Source: JAHRVQ01 sp963976815 (GTDB lineage Bacteria; Pseudomonadota; Gammaproteobacteria; Pseudomonadales; Azotimanducaceae). Taken from it: 64,000 bases of DNA. The notes beneath the pieces were generated by a model. It had not been told where the DNA came from. It saw only the letters and a list, made by a program, of their open reading frames with translations, and did not search any database. Made by a program: the position numbers and the translations under genes. Below, piece after piece: positions 1-7,094 of the stretch (its first letter is position 1; the number at the start of each line of letters is the position of its first letter). The DNA lies in NCBI GenBank assembly GCA_963976815.1, contig CAXBLU010000002.1:1-64000 (forward strand). Reading direction: 5' to 3'.

Positions 1-32
1 CTTCCAGCTTACCGCTTGCGGTTAGCTGGAGG
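1..32. repeat. Imperfect hairpin at the window edge
   Basis: CTTCCAGCTTACCGC is followed, after a TTGC loop, by GGTTAGCTGGAG: a nearly perfect stem-loop. It may be part of the folded recombination site of a preceding cassette or a terminator without a T-run. No gene covers it. Confidence 0.4.
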
Positions 33-95
33 GAGAAGGCTCAATGAGTATCATGTTGTTCAAGCCGCAACTCCGCAAGCTCCGTTGCTCGGACG

Positions 96-185
96 TACCG
101 TTCCAGGCCTCGTTTGCAGATGGCTTCGCCATTTTAATGCAAACGCTGTTTTCCACGTTACGCCGCTTACAAAGTGTTATGTGAC
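96..185 (+). repeat. attC-like cassette boundary (partial)
   Basis: The right edge, 176-185, reads GTTATGTGAC and is preceded by TACAAAGT. The same string ends the clear attC-like site at 774-783, so 176 is probably the cassette junction that starts the antitoxin cassette. Positions 96-135 match 1529-1568 at about 35 of 40 bases, so a repeated element is present. I could not find a matching left-hand inverted core (RYYYAAC) upstream, so the site is either divergent or its left half lies further left. Seen: the shared terminal string and the 40-base repeat. Inferred: attC identity. Confidence 0.5.
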
Positions 186-234
186 TTGCCGAAACTGAGT
201 AGATATACTGAACTCTCTTATAGGAAACAGCCTC

Positions 235-414
235 ATGAGCACTACGAAAGAAGAAATGAAGGCATTGGTTGAGAACCAACCAGAAGACAGTTCTCCCGAA
301 GAAATTGTCCGCGAGCTTGCATTCCATGTAATGGTTCAGCGAGGCCTTCGAGACTCGGATGAAGGAAACACGATTTCCAACTCCGAAATGGGGCGTCGCA
401 TACGCTCGTGGTAG
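235..414 (+). CDS. Small ParD/RelB-type antitoxin (cassette gene)
   Basis: A 59-residue acidic protein starting MSTTKEEMKALVENQPEDSS and ending EMGRRIRSW. Its size, the acidic N-terminus and the position directly before a ParE-type reading frame are what is expected of a type II antitoxin. AGGAAAC at 222-228 is a possible ribosome site about 6 bases before the ATG. The stop (412-414) overlaps the GTG start of the toxin frame at 408, so the two would be translationally coupled. Known: such antitoxins bind and neutralise ParE/RelE toxins and repress their own promoter. Inferred: function, since no DNA-binding motif is diagnostic at this length. Confidence 0.65.
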   Translation: MSTTKEEMKALVENQPEDSSPEEIVRELAFHVMVQRGLRDSDEGNTISNSEMGRRIRSW

Positions 415-701
415 AGCTGAACTGGACTAATGAAGCTCAACAATGGCTTGAGGACATATTCGAGTACATCGCCCAAGAAAATCCCATAGCAGCACGCAAT
501 TTGGTTGGTTCCATATTCGACCGAGCATAAATCCTAACCTCGTTTCCCGAGAGTGGTTACATCTATGAATCCAGCGAGAGAAATGTTCGCATACTACTCT
601 ATGGCCACTATCGTATTGCCTATCTGATCAGAGATGCTGAGAACATAGATATACTGGGCGTATTCCATGGCTCTTTAGATATCGGTAGGTACAACTTGTG
701 A
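408..701 (+). pseudogene. ParE-type toxin with an in-frame stop
   Basis: The frame from GTG 408 reads VVELNWTNEAQQWLEDIFEY, the start expected of a ParE/RelE toxin. It runs to TGA 699-701 as 97 codons with one interruption, TAA at 528-530 (codon 41), after SIFDRA. Downstream the frame continues ILTSFPESGYIYESSERNVR and RILLYGHYRIAYLI, the usual C-terminal strands of the fold. CAA (Gln) is the usual codon type at this point, so one C-to-T change would explain the stop. Known: ParE toxins inhibit DNA gyrase. Inferred: the toxin is dead while the upstream antitoxin stays intact. A sequencing error is the alternative. Confidence 0.75.
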
Positions 702-702
702 C

Positions 703-783
703 GTCACCTAACAAAAAGTTGTTGTCGCCTTCGGCTGGGACGCTCCGCTGCACGTCGCGCCCCAATACAAAGTGTTATGTGAC
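703..783 (+). repeat. attC-like recombination site
   Basis: GTCACCTAAC (703-712) and GTTATGTGAC (774-783) are inverted repeats with one mismatch, matching the R'' (RYYYAAC) and R' (GTT...) cores of an integron attC. The interior holds further partly complementary segments (TTGTTG near 719-724 against CAATACAA near 762-769, and a GC-rich central arm). It lies 1 base after the toxin stop and 11 bases before the next start, the usual place for an attC between cassettes. Length 81 bases is normal for attC. Confidence 0.7.
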
Positions 784-794
784 TGGGTGATTAT

Positions 795-1505
795 GTGCTA
801 ACCGAATCAAATGGACTTCTTGTTGTCTTAGCCTTGTTCGCATTTATGCTCCTTCAGAGCTGTGCGAACAAATTGGAGTCTGAGGTTAGAAGAAAAGCAC
901 CATTCTCGAAGGAAGACATCTTAGCTGCCTTTGGGAGCTCCAAAACGGAATTTAGATTTCTTCTCGACGACTCCGTCCATGAATACCTTACATTCGAGAG
1001 AAGTGGCGCGAAGGTTGGCTTCTTGTTCCGAGATCAGGAACTGATTGGAGCAACTGACGCACGAAGCATCTCGTACCGCAAATGTTTAATTCAAACGGAG
1101 TTTCCGGTAACAGAGTGTCTGGCAGTCTTTCGTGATCAACTAGTAAGATACCGTTCGGATATCGACCGAAAGTTTCGATTACCATCTTTAGGATTGGGTT
1201 TGCCTGCGTTCCCCGCTCTGGCCGTCGTTGTGATTCCCGCTGCAATTGTTATCGAGACGACTCGAAATAGCGCCCACGATTCGTTTTCCTTTGAGCTAGG
1301 GCAGCAAATTGAAAAAGAAGATGCCTTCTTTGATAGGAGAGACGTGACTAATTTCAAAGTTTCTAATGGTACAACCCACGTGTTAACTTCTATGGGAAAG
1401 AATTTGGTAGCGTTTGGCACAGAAGATAAAATCCTAGTATGGATTGAGCATGAACCATCATATTTTAAGTGTAGTAACGTGGATTGCGATGTTTCGCTCG
1501 ACTAA
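795..1505 (+). CDS. Putative lipoprotein, cassette-borne, unknown function
   Basis: The protein has 236 residues and I do not recognise the family. The N-terminus is a lipoprotein signal: a hydrophobic stretch LLVVLALFAFMLL followed by the lipobox LQSC (Cys near residue 23), so the mature protein is probably anchored in a membrane on the periplasmic side. A second hydrophobic segment, LPAFPALAVVVIPAAIVI, lies near residues 138-155. The GTG start at 795 is the only one that keeps the signal peptide complete. It begins 12 bases after the attC-like core and ends at a second repeat, so it behaves as a promoterless cassette gene. Cassette status is inferred from the flanking sites. Confidence 0.65.
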   Translation: MLTESNGLLVVLALFAFMLLQSCANKLESEVRRKAPFSKEDILAAFGSSKTEFRFLLDDSVHEYLTFERSGAKVGFLFRDQELIGATDARSISYRKCLIQTEFPVTECLAVFRDQLVRYRSDIDRKFRLPSLGLGLPAFPALAVVVIPAAIVIETTRNSAHDSFSFELGQQIEKEDAFFDRRDVTNFKVSNGTTHVLTSMGKNLVAFGTEDKILVWIEHEPSYFKCSNVDCDVSLD

Positions 1506-1575
1506 TCGATTGCAGCTATGCTCCGGCATACCGTTCCAAGCCTCGTTTGCAAATCGATCCGCCATTTTGTCGCAA
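1506..1575 (+). repeat. attC-like repeat, degenerate
   Basis: Positions 1529-1568 repeat 96-135 at about 35 of 40 identities. ATCGATTGCA (1506-1515) and TGCAAATCGAT near 1548-1558 form an inverted repeat with one bulge, and TATGC/GCATA make an inner hairpin. It sits directly after the stop of the lipoprotein gene. No clean GTTRRRY core is visible at its right end, so it looks like a decayed or atypical cassette boundary. Confidence 0.45.
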
Positions 1576-1577
1576 TT

Positions 1578-1936
1578 GTGAAGAAAGCACTGACAATTGG
1601 GTTGTCAATTTTTATCAGTGCGATGGTTTTCTGTTATCTCGCTATTTCTACATCACACCGAATGTAACTGTGGTAAATGCTTTACATCAAAAAGTGCCGA
1701 GTTTCATCGTGACGCTACCCAATAGCCGTTTGGACTTCGGAGCTATAGCTCCTGGTGAAACGAATACTATCTATTATTCTTTTATCCAGGCAGACGGACG
1801 GTACTCAACAATGGTCACTACTTCAGATGGTAGTACGCTGCGCAAGACCTGTGGTGCTGTTACGAAATACAAAATACATAAACGGGTGATTATTACTTAT
1901 ACAGGAACCCAAGGAATCACGTGCACCGGCACATAA
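1578..1936 (+). pseudogene. Small membrane-anchored protein, probable frameshift
   Basis: Two frames together make one sensible protein. Frame A from GTG 1578 reads VKKALTIGLSIFISAMVFCY, a good membrane anchor, and ends at TAA 1665-1667. Frame B is open to TAA 1934-1936 and carries TVVNALHQKVPSFIVTLPNS and RLDFGAIAPGETNTIYYSFI. Joining them near 1650-1665 gives about 118 residues: a short cytoplasmic tail, one membrane helix and an exported domain. Read alone, frame B would have to start inside the upstream repeat at 1484, which is unlikely. The frameshift could be a real lesion or a sequencing error. The stop overlaps a GGCACATAAC core (1928-1937), the pattern of a cassette gene running into its attC. 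Family not recognised. Confidence 0.45.
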
Positions 1937-2550
1937 CACATAGGAGCCCAATCTCCATCAACAGGCAATAGTGTTCCAGGTGGTCTTTTTTCCCGACAAT
2001 TTATTCAATTATTTCCACTTGCTAACGATCTGACTTCGGCGGTCATCGTGGTCGACAAGCACTGCCTACGGCAGCGGTTATTTATTTTTCGATTCATAGG
2101 CTAGCCGCTGCTATTGCAATTGTAGACTATAGTCGAGTTGCGGTAGGTTGCTAATGGTCAGTATTTACCATGCGAGGGTATTTCGAGCTTCTCTTCATCA
2201 GAGTAAGCGACCTTTGATTCGTAGGTTGGGGCTGGCCTGGGTATCCGATCTTTTTCTTACACTAATGTGGCACTTACGATATTCTTTGATGGATCAACTT
2301 CGGCAACAAAATCAGCATTTCACAATTTGTTTACACCAGGTTTGAATTTGATAGAAACTTGGATTTTTCTGTGTCCTACACTAGTTGCTCTGTATCATAT
2401 TACGATAGGCAACGCCGCTATTTGGAGGGAGGCATAGTATGCTGTTCAAGTCGCTGCGCTGGGACTGGCCAAATAGTCACTCAAATTGCGCACGTTATCA
2501 AAGCGCCAACTCCTCCGGCCGTTTAACGCAATGTTACACGCCTTAATACT
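1928..2550 (+). other. Gene-poor stretch with cassette remnants
   Basis: GGCACATAAC (1928-1937) matches the complement of the GTTATGTGAC core at 9 of 10 bases and is probably the left core of an attC whose right half is not recognisable. A 70-codon open frame without an obvious start runs 2225-2437 and could be the tail of a decayed cassette gene. Positions 2440-2540 contain attC-like GC-rich arms (TTCAAGTCGCTGCGCTGGGA) and the string GTTTAACGCAATGTTACACG just before the next gene. I see no confident gene here; the 65-codon frame at 2148-2345 has no coding character. Confidence 0.4.
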
Positions 2551-3111
2551 ATGTTCAAAAATTCTGCAAGCACGCGTGATATGTTACAGGCCTTTCTTCG
2601 GGCAGAGTTAGATTCGCCCACTGAAGCGCCACGCTTGCGTAACACACTTAAAGAACTCGGCCTTGATGACAGCTTTATTGTAAATGATACCGTCGGTACT
2701 GACGGCTTGCTTCAGCTCTTTGAACGGTATCGTGGTAAAGAAAACGTGTTCGATGGGCTCGAAATAAACCAGCTCGATTGGCGATGGCATGACCTTCAGC
2801 TTGCCGAACTCGAATCGAAAACTTTCACCTGCAGGAACAATTTTGAGAATCGGTACGGCACCAGAAGCGTAAGCGAAGTAGCTAAAATCTGGGAAAAAGC
2901 ATCAAAACCAAATGGCGTAAAGACAAGACTCCTCGAAGGTCAGGATCTGCAACCGCCCATTCTTGTTGGAACCGAGGAAATGAGTAGACTAGTAATTCTG
3001 GAGGGTCACAATCGTCTCATTTCCTACCTGAGGTGTGCTGCGGTGGTCAGATTTCCTATTCGCTCTTTGGTCGGAATAGGGAAGGATATAGACAAATGGA
3101 ATCAGTGGTAG
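2551..3111 (+). CDS. Unknown protein with ParB-like EGHNR motif (cassette-borne)
   Basis: The protein has 186 residues, is soluble, and has no signal peptide. The C-terminal third carries PPILVGTEEMSRLVILEGHN followed by RLISYLRC. This resembles the vL(I/V)EGHxRLxAy signature of ParB/sulfiredoxin-fold proteins, which bind or hydrolyse nucleotides. The N-terminal two thirds (helical; LRAELDSPTEAPRLRNTLKE) are not recognised. The ATG follows a cassette-boundary-like string (GTTTAACGC..GTTACACG) by about 15 bases, so it is likely the last cassette of the array. Fold assignment rests on one motif; function unknown. Confidence 0.6.
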   Translation: MFKNSASTRDMLQAFLRAELDSPTEAPRLRNTLKELGLDDSFIVNDTVGTDGLLQLFERYRGKENVFDGLEINQLDWRWHDLQLAELESKTFTCRNNFENRYGTRSVSEVAKIWEKASKPNGVKTRLLEGQDLQPPILVGTEEMSRLVILEGHNRLISYLRCAAVVRFPIRSLVGIGKDIDKWNQW

Positions 3112-3307
3112 GGAGCGGCGTATTACATGAAATTGAAGCCGAAGGTAGCATCTAGTCACAATGCGGCTAGACAAAAATCCAACTGAATATTTCAATGCGT
3201 TGTCTGAAGGATTGGCCGACGATGGCGATACGATACGATGATAAGGCTATCTAGACACAGACCCAAAAACCTACAATTAAATTCATCAGCAAGAGTCGAT
3301 TGGATTA

Positions 3308-4567
3308 ATGTTTTATTTTAAGTTAACAGTTGGTTTTGTTCTGGCCGTAGTTGCCTGGATAGGCATAGTGTTCTTTAGTGCGTTCTATGGTTTTTGGATG
3401 CAGCCTGTGGTTTCGCCGGGAAACTCCGTTCAATTCTTTGAATACGCGAGCAATCGTCTGGAGATGGAAAATCCAGGAAACTCCACGTTAACGCTAATTG
3501 AAAATGGCCAGATCACTCACCAATATTTTTCCGCCAGCCTCGATGAAGTGAATAGTGAAACGATATTTTCGACCGCGTCGATGAGTAAGTGGATCACGGC
3601 TCTCGGCGTCATGAAGTTAGTTGAAGCGGGTCGGCTAGATTTGGATGCACCGGTATCCGAATATTTGACTCGCTGGGAACTTCCTCCGAGTGAGTTTGAT
3701 AATAATCAAGTTACGGTTCGTAGATTGCTCAGTCATACCGCAGGATTCTCCGACGGTCTCGGTTTCGGTGACTACGCTGTCGATGAAGAACTACCGGATT
3801 TAGAGGTATCATTATCCAATCCTCGTGCATCTTCCGCTAGAGATGTCAGCATTGTCGTGTCTAATACGCCAGGTTCGGAATGGAGATACTCAGGTGGTAG
3901 CTATCTGCTGCTTGAATTGGTGGTTGAGGAAGTCACGGGGCAGCCCTTTGCGGATTACATGCAAGAAGCCATTTTTAATCCGCTCGAGATGAGTCGCACG
4001 GGTTATGAATTTATTGGCAGTTACGATAATAACGCAGGCTCAATTAGTCGTAACGGAGAAAGGAGTCCGACTTTTAAGTATGCATCCAAAGCGGCGACGG
4101 CGTTTGTCACATCCACTGCTGATTTGTCGAAGCTAGTACTGTCTCAGATCCCATCGTCCCAATACGAAAGCATTCTTAGTGACGACACAATCAGAAATAT
4201 GCGTGAACCCCATGGGAGGACTTCAGGGTTTGATATCTGGGGTCTGGGAACAATCCTGTATTCGCCCACAGAAAGTGGTGATTTCGTTTTTGGCCATGAT
4301 GGGGCAAATGACCCAGCTATTAATACCACTGCGCGAATTAACCCAGAATCCGGTGATGCAATAATAGTACTCGTAACGGGCCACCCATCGTTGGCAACCA
4401 ATATTGGGTCACAATGGGTATTGTGGGAAACAGGCTATCCGGATGTACTTGATTCAGATACCGTTATGGCGAGCATGTACTTGCCGATCGTGATTGGAAT
4501 CATCCTCATACTGCTTCTTTCATTGTATTTTGGATATAGGCACACTTCTAAGTCACGTGCGACTTAA
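3308..4567 (+). CDS. Serine beta-lactamase-fold hydrolase, membrane-anchored at both ends
   Basis: The protein has 419 residues of the class C beta-lactamase/penicillin-binding-like family. Residues 5-27 form a membrane anchor. The catalytic SxxK motif is S91-M-S-K94. A YSG motif (in RYSGGSY, near residue 195) stands where YxN is usual, and FGHDGAND near the C-terminus replaces the KTG box with HxG. A second membrane helix, LPIVIGIILILLLSLYF, lies near the C-terminus, which ends in a basic tail, so the catalytic domain should be periplasmic and held at both ends. Family members include esterases, D-aminopeptidases and muropeptide hydrolases, and the substrate cannot be named. Two small membrane proteins follow in the same direction, 8 bases away. 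Confidence 0.85.
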   Translation: MFYFKLTVGFVLAVVAWIGIVFFSAFYGFWMQPVVSPGNSVQFFEYASNRLEMENPGNSTLTLIENGQITHQYFSASLDEVNSETIFSTASMSKWITALGVMKLVEAGRLDLDAPVSEYLTRWELPPSEFDNNQVTVRRLLSHTAGFSDGLGFGDYAVDEELPDLEVSLSNPRASSARDVSIVVSNTPGSEWRYSGGSYLLLELVVEEVTGQPFADYMQEAIFNPLEMSRTGYEFIGSYDNNAGSISRNGERSPTFKYASKAATAFVTSTADLSKLVLSQIPSSQYESILSDDTIRNMREPHGRTSGFDIWGLGTILYSPTESGDFVFGHDGANDPAINTTARINPESGDAIIVLVTGHPSLATNIGSQWVLWETGYPDVLDSDTVMASMYLPIVIGIILILLLSLYFGYRHTSKSRAT

Positions 4568-4575
4568 CCTAAACA

Positions 4576-5133
4576 ATGACCGACAATATACTAATAGCAG
4601 TAATCGTCGGATGTGAAATTGCATTCTGGCTATTCCTTTTATCGGGCCTTTTGGTTCGATATCTGTTTGACCTAAAAAGGCTGAGTTCAGCACTTCTGAT
4701 TTGCGTTCCGTTAGTTGATGTTGTTCTTCTGGCAGCAACAACCATCGATCTAAGTCGTGGTGCCGTTGCAACATATGCTCATGGTCTTGCTGCTGCGTAT
4801 ATCGGCTTTTCAGTCGCTTTTGGCAGCGTCACGATCGGCTGGGTAGATGCCTGGTTTGCTTACAAGTATGCAGGGGCAAAGCGGCCCGCTAGCGCGCCAA
4901 CACACGGATGGAAATTGATCCGTTCTGAAATTTTCTGGTGGCTAAGATGTGTCTTAGCTGTTGCCGTCACCCAAACGCTTGTTTACGCGGCGATCTTTTT
5001 TGTCGACGACCCGCACAGAACAGAGCAGCTTAATCTCTGGCTAAAAATACCGCTGTTCACGGTTGTGCTTTGGTTTATATTTGGACCACTCTGGGTGATA
5101 CTATTTCATCGAACAGCGCCGAAGGAAATATGA
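4576..5133 (+). CDS. Multi-pass membrane protein, YmcC-like
   Basis: The protein has 185 residues with about five hydrophobic segments (VIVGCEIAFWLFLLSGLLV, LLICVPLVDVVLLAAT, GLAAAYIGFSVAFGSVTIG, CVLAVAVTQTLVYAAIFF, LFTVVLWFIFGPLWVILF). The segment VDVVLLAATTIDLSRGAVAT followed by HGLAAAYIGFSVAFG resembles the Bacillus YmcC family of uncharacterised membrane proteins. That resemblance is from memory and not searched. It lies 8 bases after the serine hydrolase gene and overlaps the next gene by ATGA (5130-5133), so the three are probably one operon. No function is known. Confidence 0.75.
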   Translation: MTDNILIAVIVGCEIAFWLFLLSGLLVRYLFDLKRLSSALLICVPLVDVVLLAATTIDLSRGAVATYAHGLAAAYIGFSVAFGSVTIGWVDAWFAYKYAGAKRPASAPTHGWKLIRSEIFWWLRCVLAVAVTQTLVYAAIFFVDDPHRTEQLNLWLKIPLFTVVLWFIFGPLWVILFHRTAPKEI

Positions 5134-5513
5134 GACGGGAAATTGTCTATCTAGGTATCGGGTTCAGTAGCTGGCTCATCGCAACGTGTTTGGCTTTCAG
5201 TATTGAGGCTGACTCTCTAATGGTGGGATTTCTATTTTTGGGTTTAGTGCTCGCTGGCTTGTTACCTCTGACCAGAGATCCATTTAATAAGACCCAGGCT
5301 TGGTCTGATCGAACAAGGCTTGAGAAACTACAGCTGCTAGCAACTGTCGTAACCACTACGGGCGTTATAAATTACCTACAATTAGAAATACCTGAATTTG
5401 TAGCAGCCATAAGGCACTGGCAAATTCAGATGGGGGTTTTAATGTTCTATGTATACCGCGCTATTCGTTTCTATCAATCTTCAAGTGAACTGCATGCTAA
5501 AAGCCACAGATAG
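5130..5513 (+). CDS. Small membrane protein, unknown
   Basis: The protein has 127 residues from ATG 5130, which overlaps the stop of the preceding gene in an ATGA. An upstream in-frame start at 5070 would overlap that gene by 64 bases and lacks a ribosome site. The N-terminal half has two membrane helices (IVYLGIGFSSWLIATCLAFS and MVGFLFLGLVLAGLLPL); the C-terminal half has one or two weaker hydrophobic segments. A charged linker (RDPFNKTQAWSDRTRLEKLQ) separates them. No family recognised. Context suggests a partner of the YmcC-like protein and the serine hydrolase. Confidence 0.7.
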   Translation: MRREIVYLGIGFSSWLIATCLAFSIEADSLMVGFLFLGLVLAGLLPLTRDPFNKTQAWSDRTRLEKLQLLATVVTTTGVINYLQLEIPEFVAAIRHWQIQMGVLMFYVYRAIRFYQSSSELHAKSHR

Positions 5514-5555
5514 TAAATCTATTCATTTGCCGATACAGCTACATTATAAATCTAT

Positions 5556-6095
5556 ATGTCATCACCAAACTTAGCCGACTGGAATCCGGTCGCAGCAACC
5601 GAACTTCGGGAAATGTTTGGGGAGTTTGCTGACTGGTTTTTATGTGGGGGAGTATCGATCGATATTTTTGCCGGGCGACAGACTAGGCTCCATGGTGACA
5701 TTGACGTTGGCGTGTATAGATCAGACATATTGAATTGCCTTCATTCATTAGCTAGAGATTGCGTATATATTTGTGATCCCCCCGGCACGGTTGTTCACTG
5801 GGATGGGGGAGGTATTGAAGATCATGTGAACGATATCTGGATTACATCTCCAGATGGGACCTACTGGATACTCCAAATCTTACTCTACACTGATCATGGT
5901 GATAACGTGATCTTCAAACGAGATCCCGCTGTTACCTGGCAAAAGTCAGCGCACACAATCGAATGCGACGGTTACCGAATTTTGAATCCAGCAATTTCAT
6001 TACTATACAAAGCCAGTAGAGGTGGTTTTGAGCCGAGGGATGCGCAGGACATAGCAACGATCATAGGGTGTTACGCTAGCAGGGAAAATGTATGA
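5556..6095 (+). CDS. Nucleotidyltransferase, ANT(2'')/AadB-like family
   Basis: The protein has 179 residues. The signature WFLCGGVSIDIFAGRQTRLH followed by GDIDVGV fits the Pol-beta-type nucleotidyltransferase fold seen in aminoglycoside-2''-adenylyltransferases: GG near residues 31-32, then H-x-D-x-D with the metal-binding aspartates in GDIDV. A C-terminal segment, RDAQDIATIIG, matches the helix that follows in this group. Distant chromosomal members are common and mostly uncharacterised, so antibiotic resistance should not be assumed. The gene stands alone, 42 bases after the membrane-protein operon, and precedes a truncated NUDIX frame. Confidence 0.75.
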   Translation: MSSPNLADWNPVAATELREMFGEFADWFLCGGVSIDIFAGRQTRLHGDIDVGVYRSDILNCLHSLARDCVYICDPPGTVVHWDGGGIEDHVNDIWITSPDGTYWILQILLYTDHGDNVIFKRDPAVTWQKSAHTIECDGYRILNPAISLLYKASRGGFEPRDAQDIATIIGCYASRENV

Positions 6096-6137
6096 CAGGT
6101 AGATTGCGGTACGTTGCGTTGCCTAATAGGAGGTCAA

Positions 6138-6257
6138 ATGTCATCACCTGAAACTAAACCGAGAATCACGCGAATCGGGTCTTATGGAGTGGTCCGCAGT
6201 AGTGGTGACATTTTGTTGTGCCATGCATTTGGTCGTTGTTTTACGGCTAGAGCATAA
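6138..6257 (+). pseudogene. Truncated NUDIX hydrolase (N-terminal remnant)
   Basis: An excellent ribosome site (AGGAGG, 6128-6133) precedes an ATG opening a 39-codon frame, MSSPETKPRITRIGSYGVVR then SSGDILLCHA. This is the typical first beta-strand region of NUDIX hydrolases (RI.RIGaYGvv...iLLCr). After ILLCHA the match stops, the remaining nine residues (FGRCFTARA) are unrelated, and the frame ends 13 bases before rsuA. The NUDIX box is absent. The simplest reading is a deletion that removed the rest of the gene. Confidence 0.6.
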
Positions 6258-6269
6258 GAACACAGGATC

Positions 6270-6977
6270 ATGAATTCCCAGACCAGCCGACTAGACCGGT
6301 TTGTTAGCCAGAACAGTGAGTATTCTCGTTCCGATGTACGTTTGTTGGTGGCGCAAAAACGAATTCTGATTGATGGAGAAGTCGCGCATTCGGTCCAACA
6401 GAAAGTCACAGAGTTTACCCATGTCATGTTGGATAAGTTGTGCCTGAGAAATAACAAACCCGTCTATATGATGTTGAATAAGCCGAAAGGGGTTGTCAGT
6501 GCAACTAAAGATGCTGAACATGTAACTGTACTGGATCTTGTCGAACACCCGCAAAAGGATGAGTTACATCTTGTTGGTCGCCTGGATTTTAACACTACAG
6601 GTCTAGTGCTACTAACCAACGATGGCGCCTGGTCGCGAAAGATTAGTTTGCCCGAAACCGGTCTGAAAAAAGTCTATGAGGTGACCCTGGCGAAGCCAAT
6701 CACGCAGGCGCATGTTGCCGCGTTTCAAGAGGGTATCTACTTTAGTTACGAGAACATAACCACTCAGCCCGCATATTTAGAGATTCTTTCTGAGTACGTA
6801 GGGAGACTCTCACTGACCGAAGGGAAGTACCACCAGGTGAAGCGCATGTTTGGGTTTTTTCAAAATGAAGTGCTAGCGCTCCACCGGGTTTCCGTCGGGC
6901 ATATGTCTCTCGATGGGCTCAAGGTGGGGCAGACAAGACTCCTTACCGTAGACGGTGAACCTGAGCTCGCTGGATAA
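6270..6977 (+). CDS. rsuA: rRNA small-subunit pseudouridine synthase, RsuA type
   Basis: The protein has 235 residues. An N-terminal S4 RNA-binding domain (residues 5-60) is followed by the RsuA/RluB/E/F catalytic domain: MLNKPKGVVSAT, then the catalytic motif HLVGRLDFNTTGLVLLTNDG with the active Asp in RLD, and KVYEVTL and EGKYHQVKRMFGFF. RsuA makes pseudouridine at position 516 of 16S rRNA. The length and KYHQVKRM fit RsuA better than RluE, though the two are close. ATG 6270 follows a weak ribosome site. A relative modifying 23S rRNA is the main alternative. Confidence 0.88.
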   Translation: MNSQTSRLDRFVSQNSEYSRSDVRLLVAQKRILIDGEVAHSVQQKVTEFTHVMLDKLCLRNNKPVYMMLNKPKGVVSATKDAEHVTVLDLVEHPQKDELHLVGRLDFNTTGLVLLTNDGAWSRKISLPETGLKKVYEVTLAKPITQAHVAAFQEGIYFSYENITTQPAYLEILSEYVGRLSLTEGKYHQVKRMFGFFQNEVLALHRVSVGHMSLDGLKVGQTRLLTVDGEPELAG

Positions 6978-7094
6978 ATCATTCAAATCTTGGTTGAAAG
7001 CCTGCTTATCATCCAGCGGTCGCAAATGTATAGTGGCACCCCTGCAGTCAAAAGCTACCGCCCATTGAGATGACGTTCTCGTACCAGGTAACCC

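Noticed and set aside
2148..2345. 65-codon ORF in the cassette remnant
   Set aside because: No ribosome site, odd composition, and an equally long open frame exists in another phase.
3161..3241. 26-codon ORF starting MRLDKNPTEYFNALSEGLAD
   Set aside because: Protein-like composition but too short, with no ribosome site and no stable context; could be a gene fragment.
5556..6095. Calling this gene an aminoglycoside resistance gene
   Set aside because: Only the fold and its metal motif match; it is outside the cassette array and many such chromosomal genes have no resistance role.
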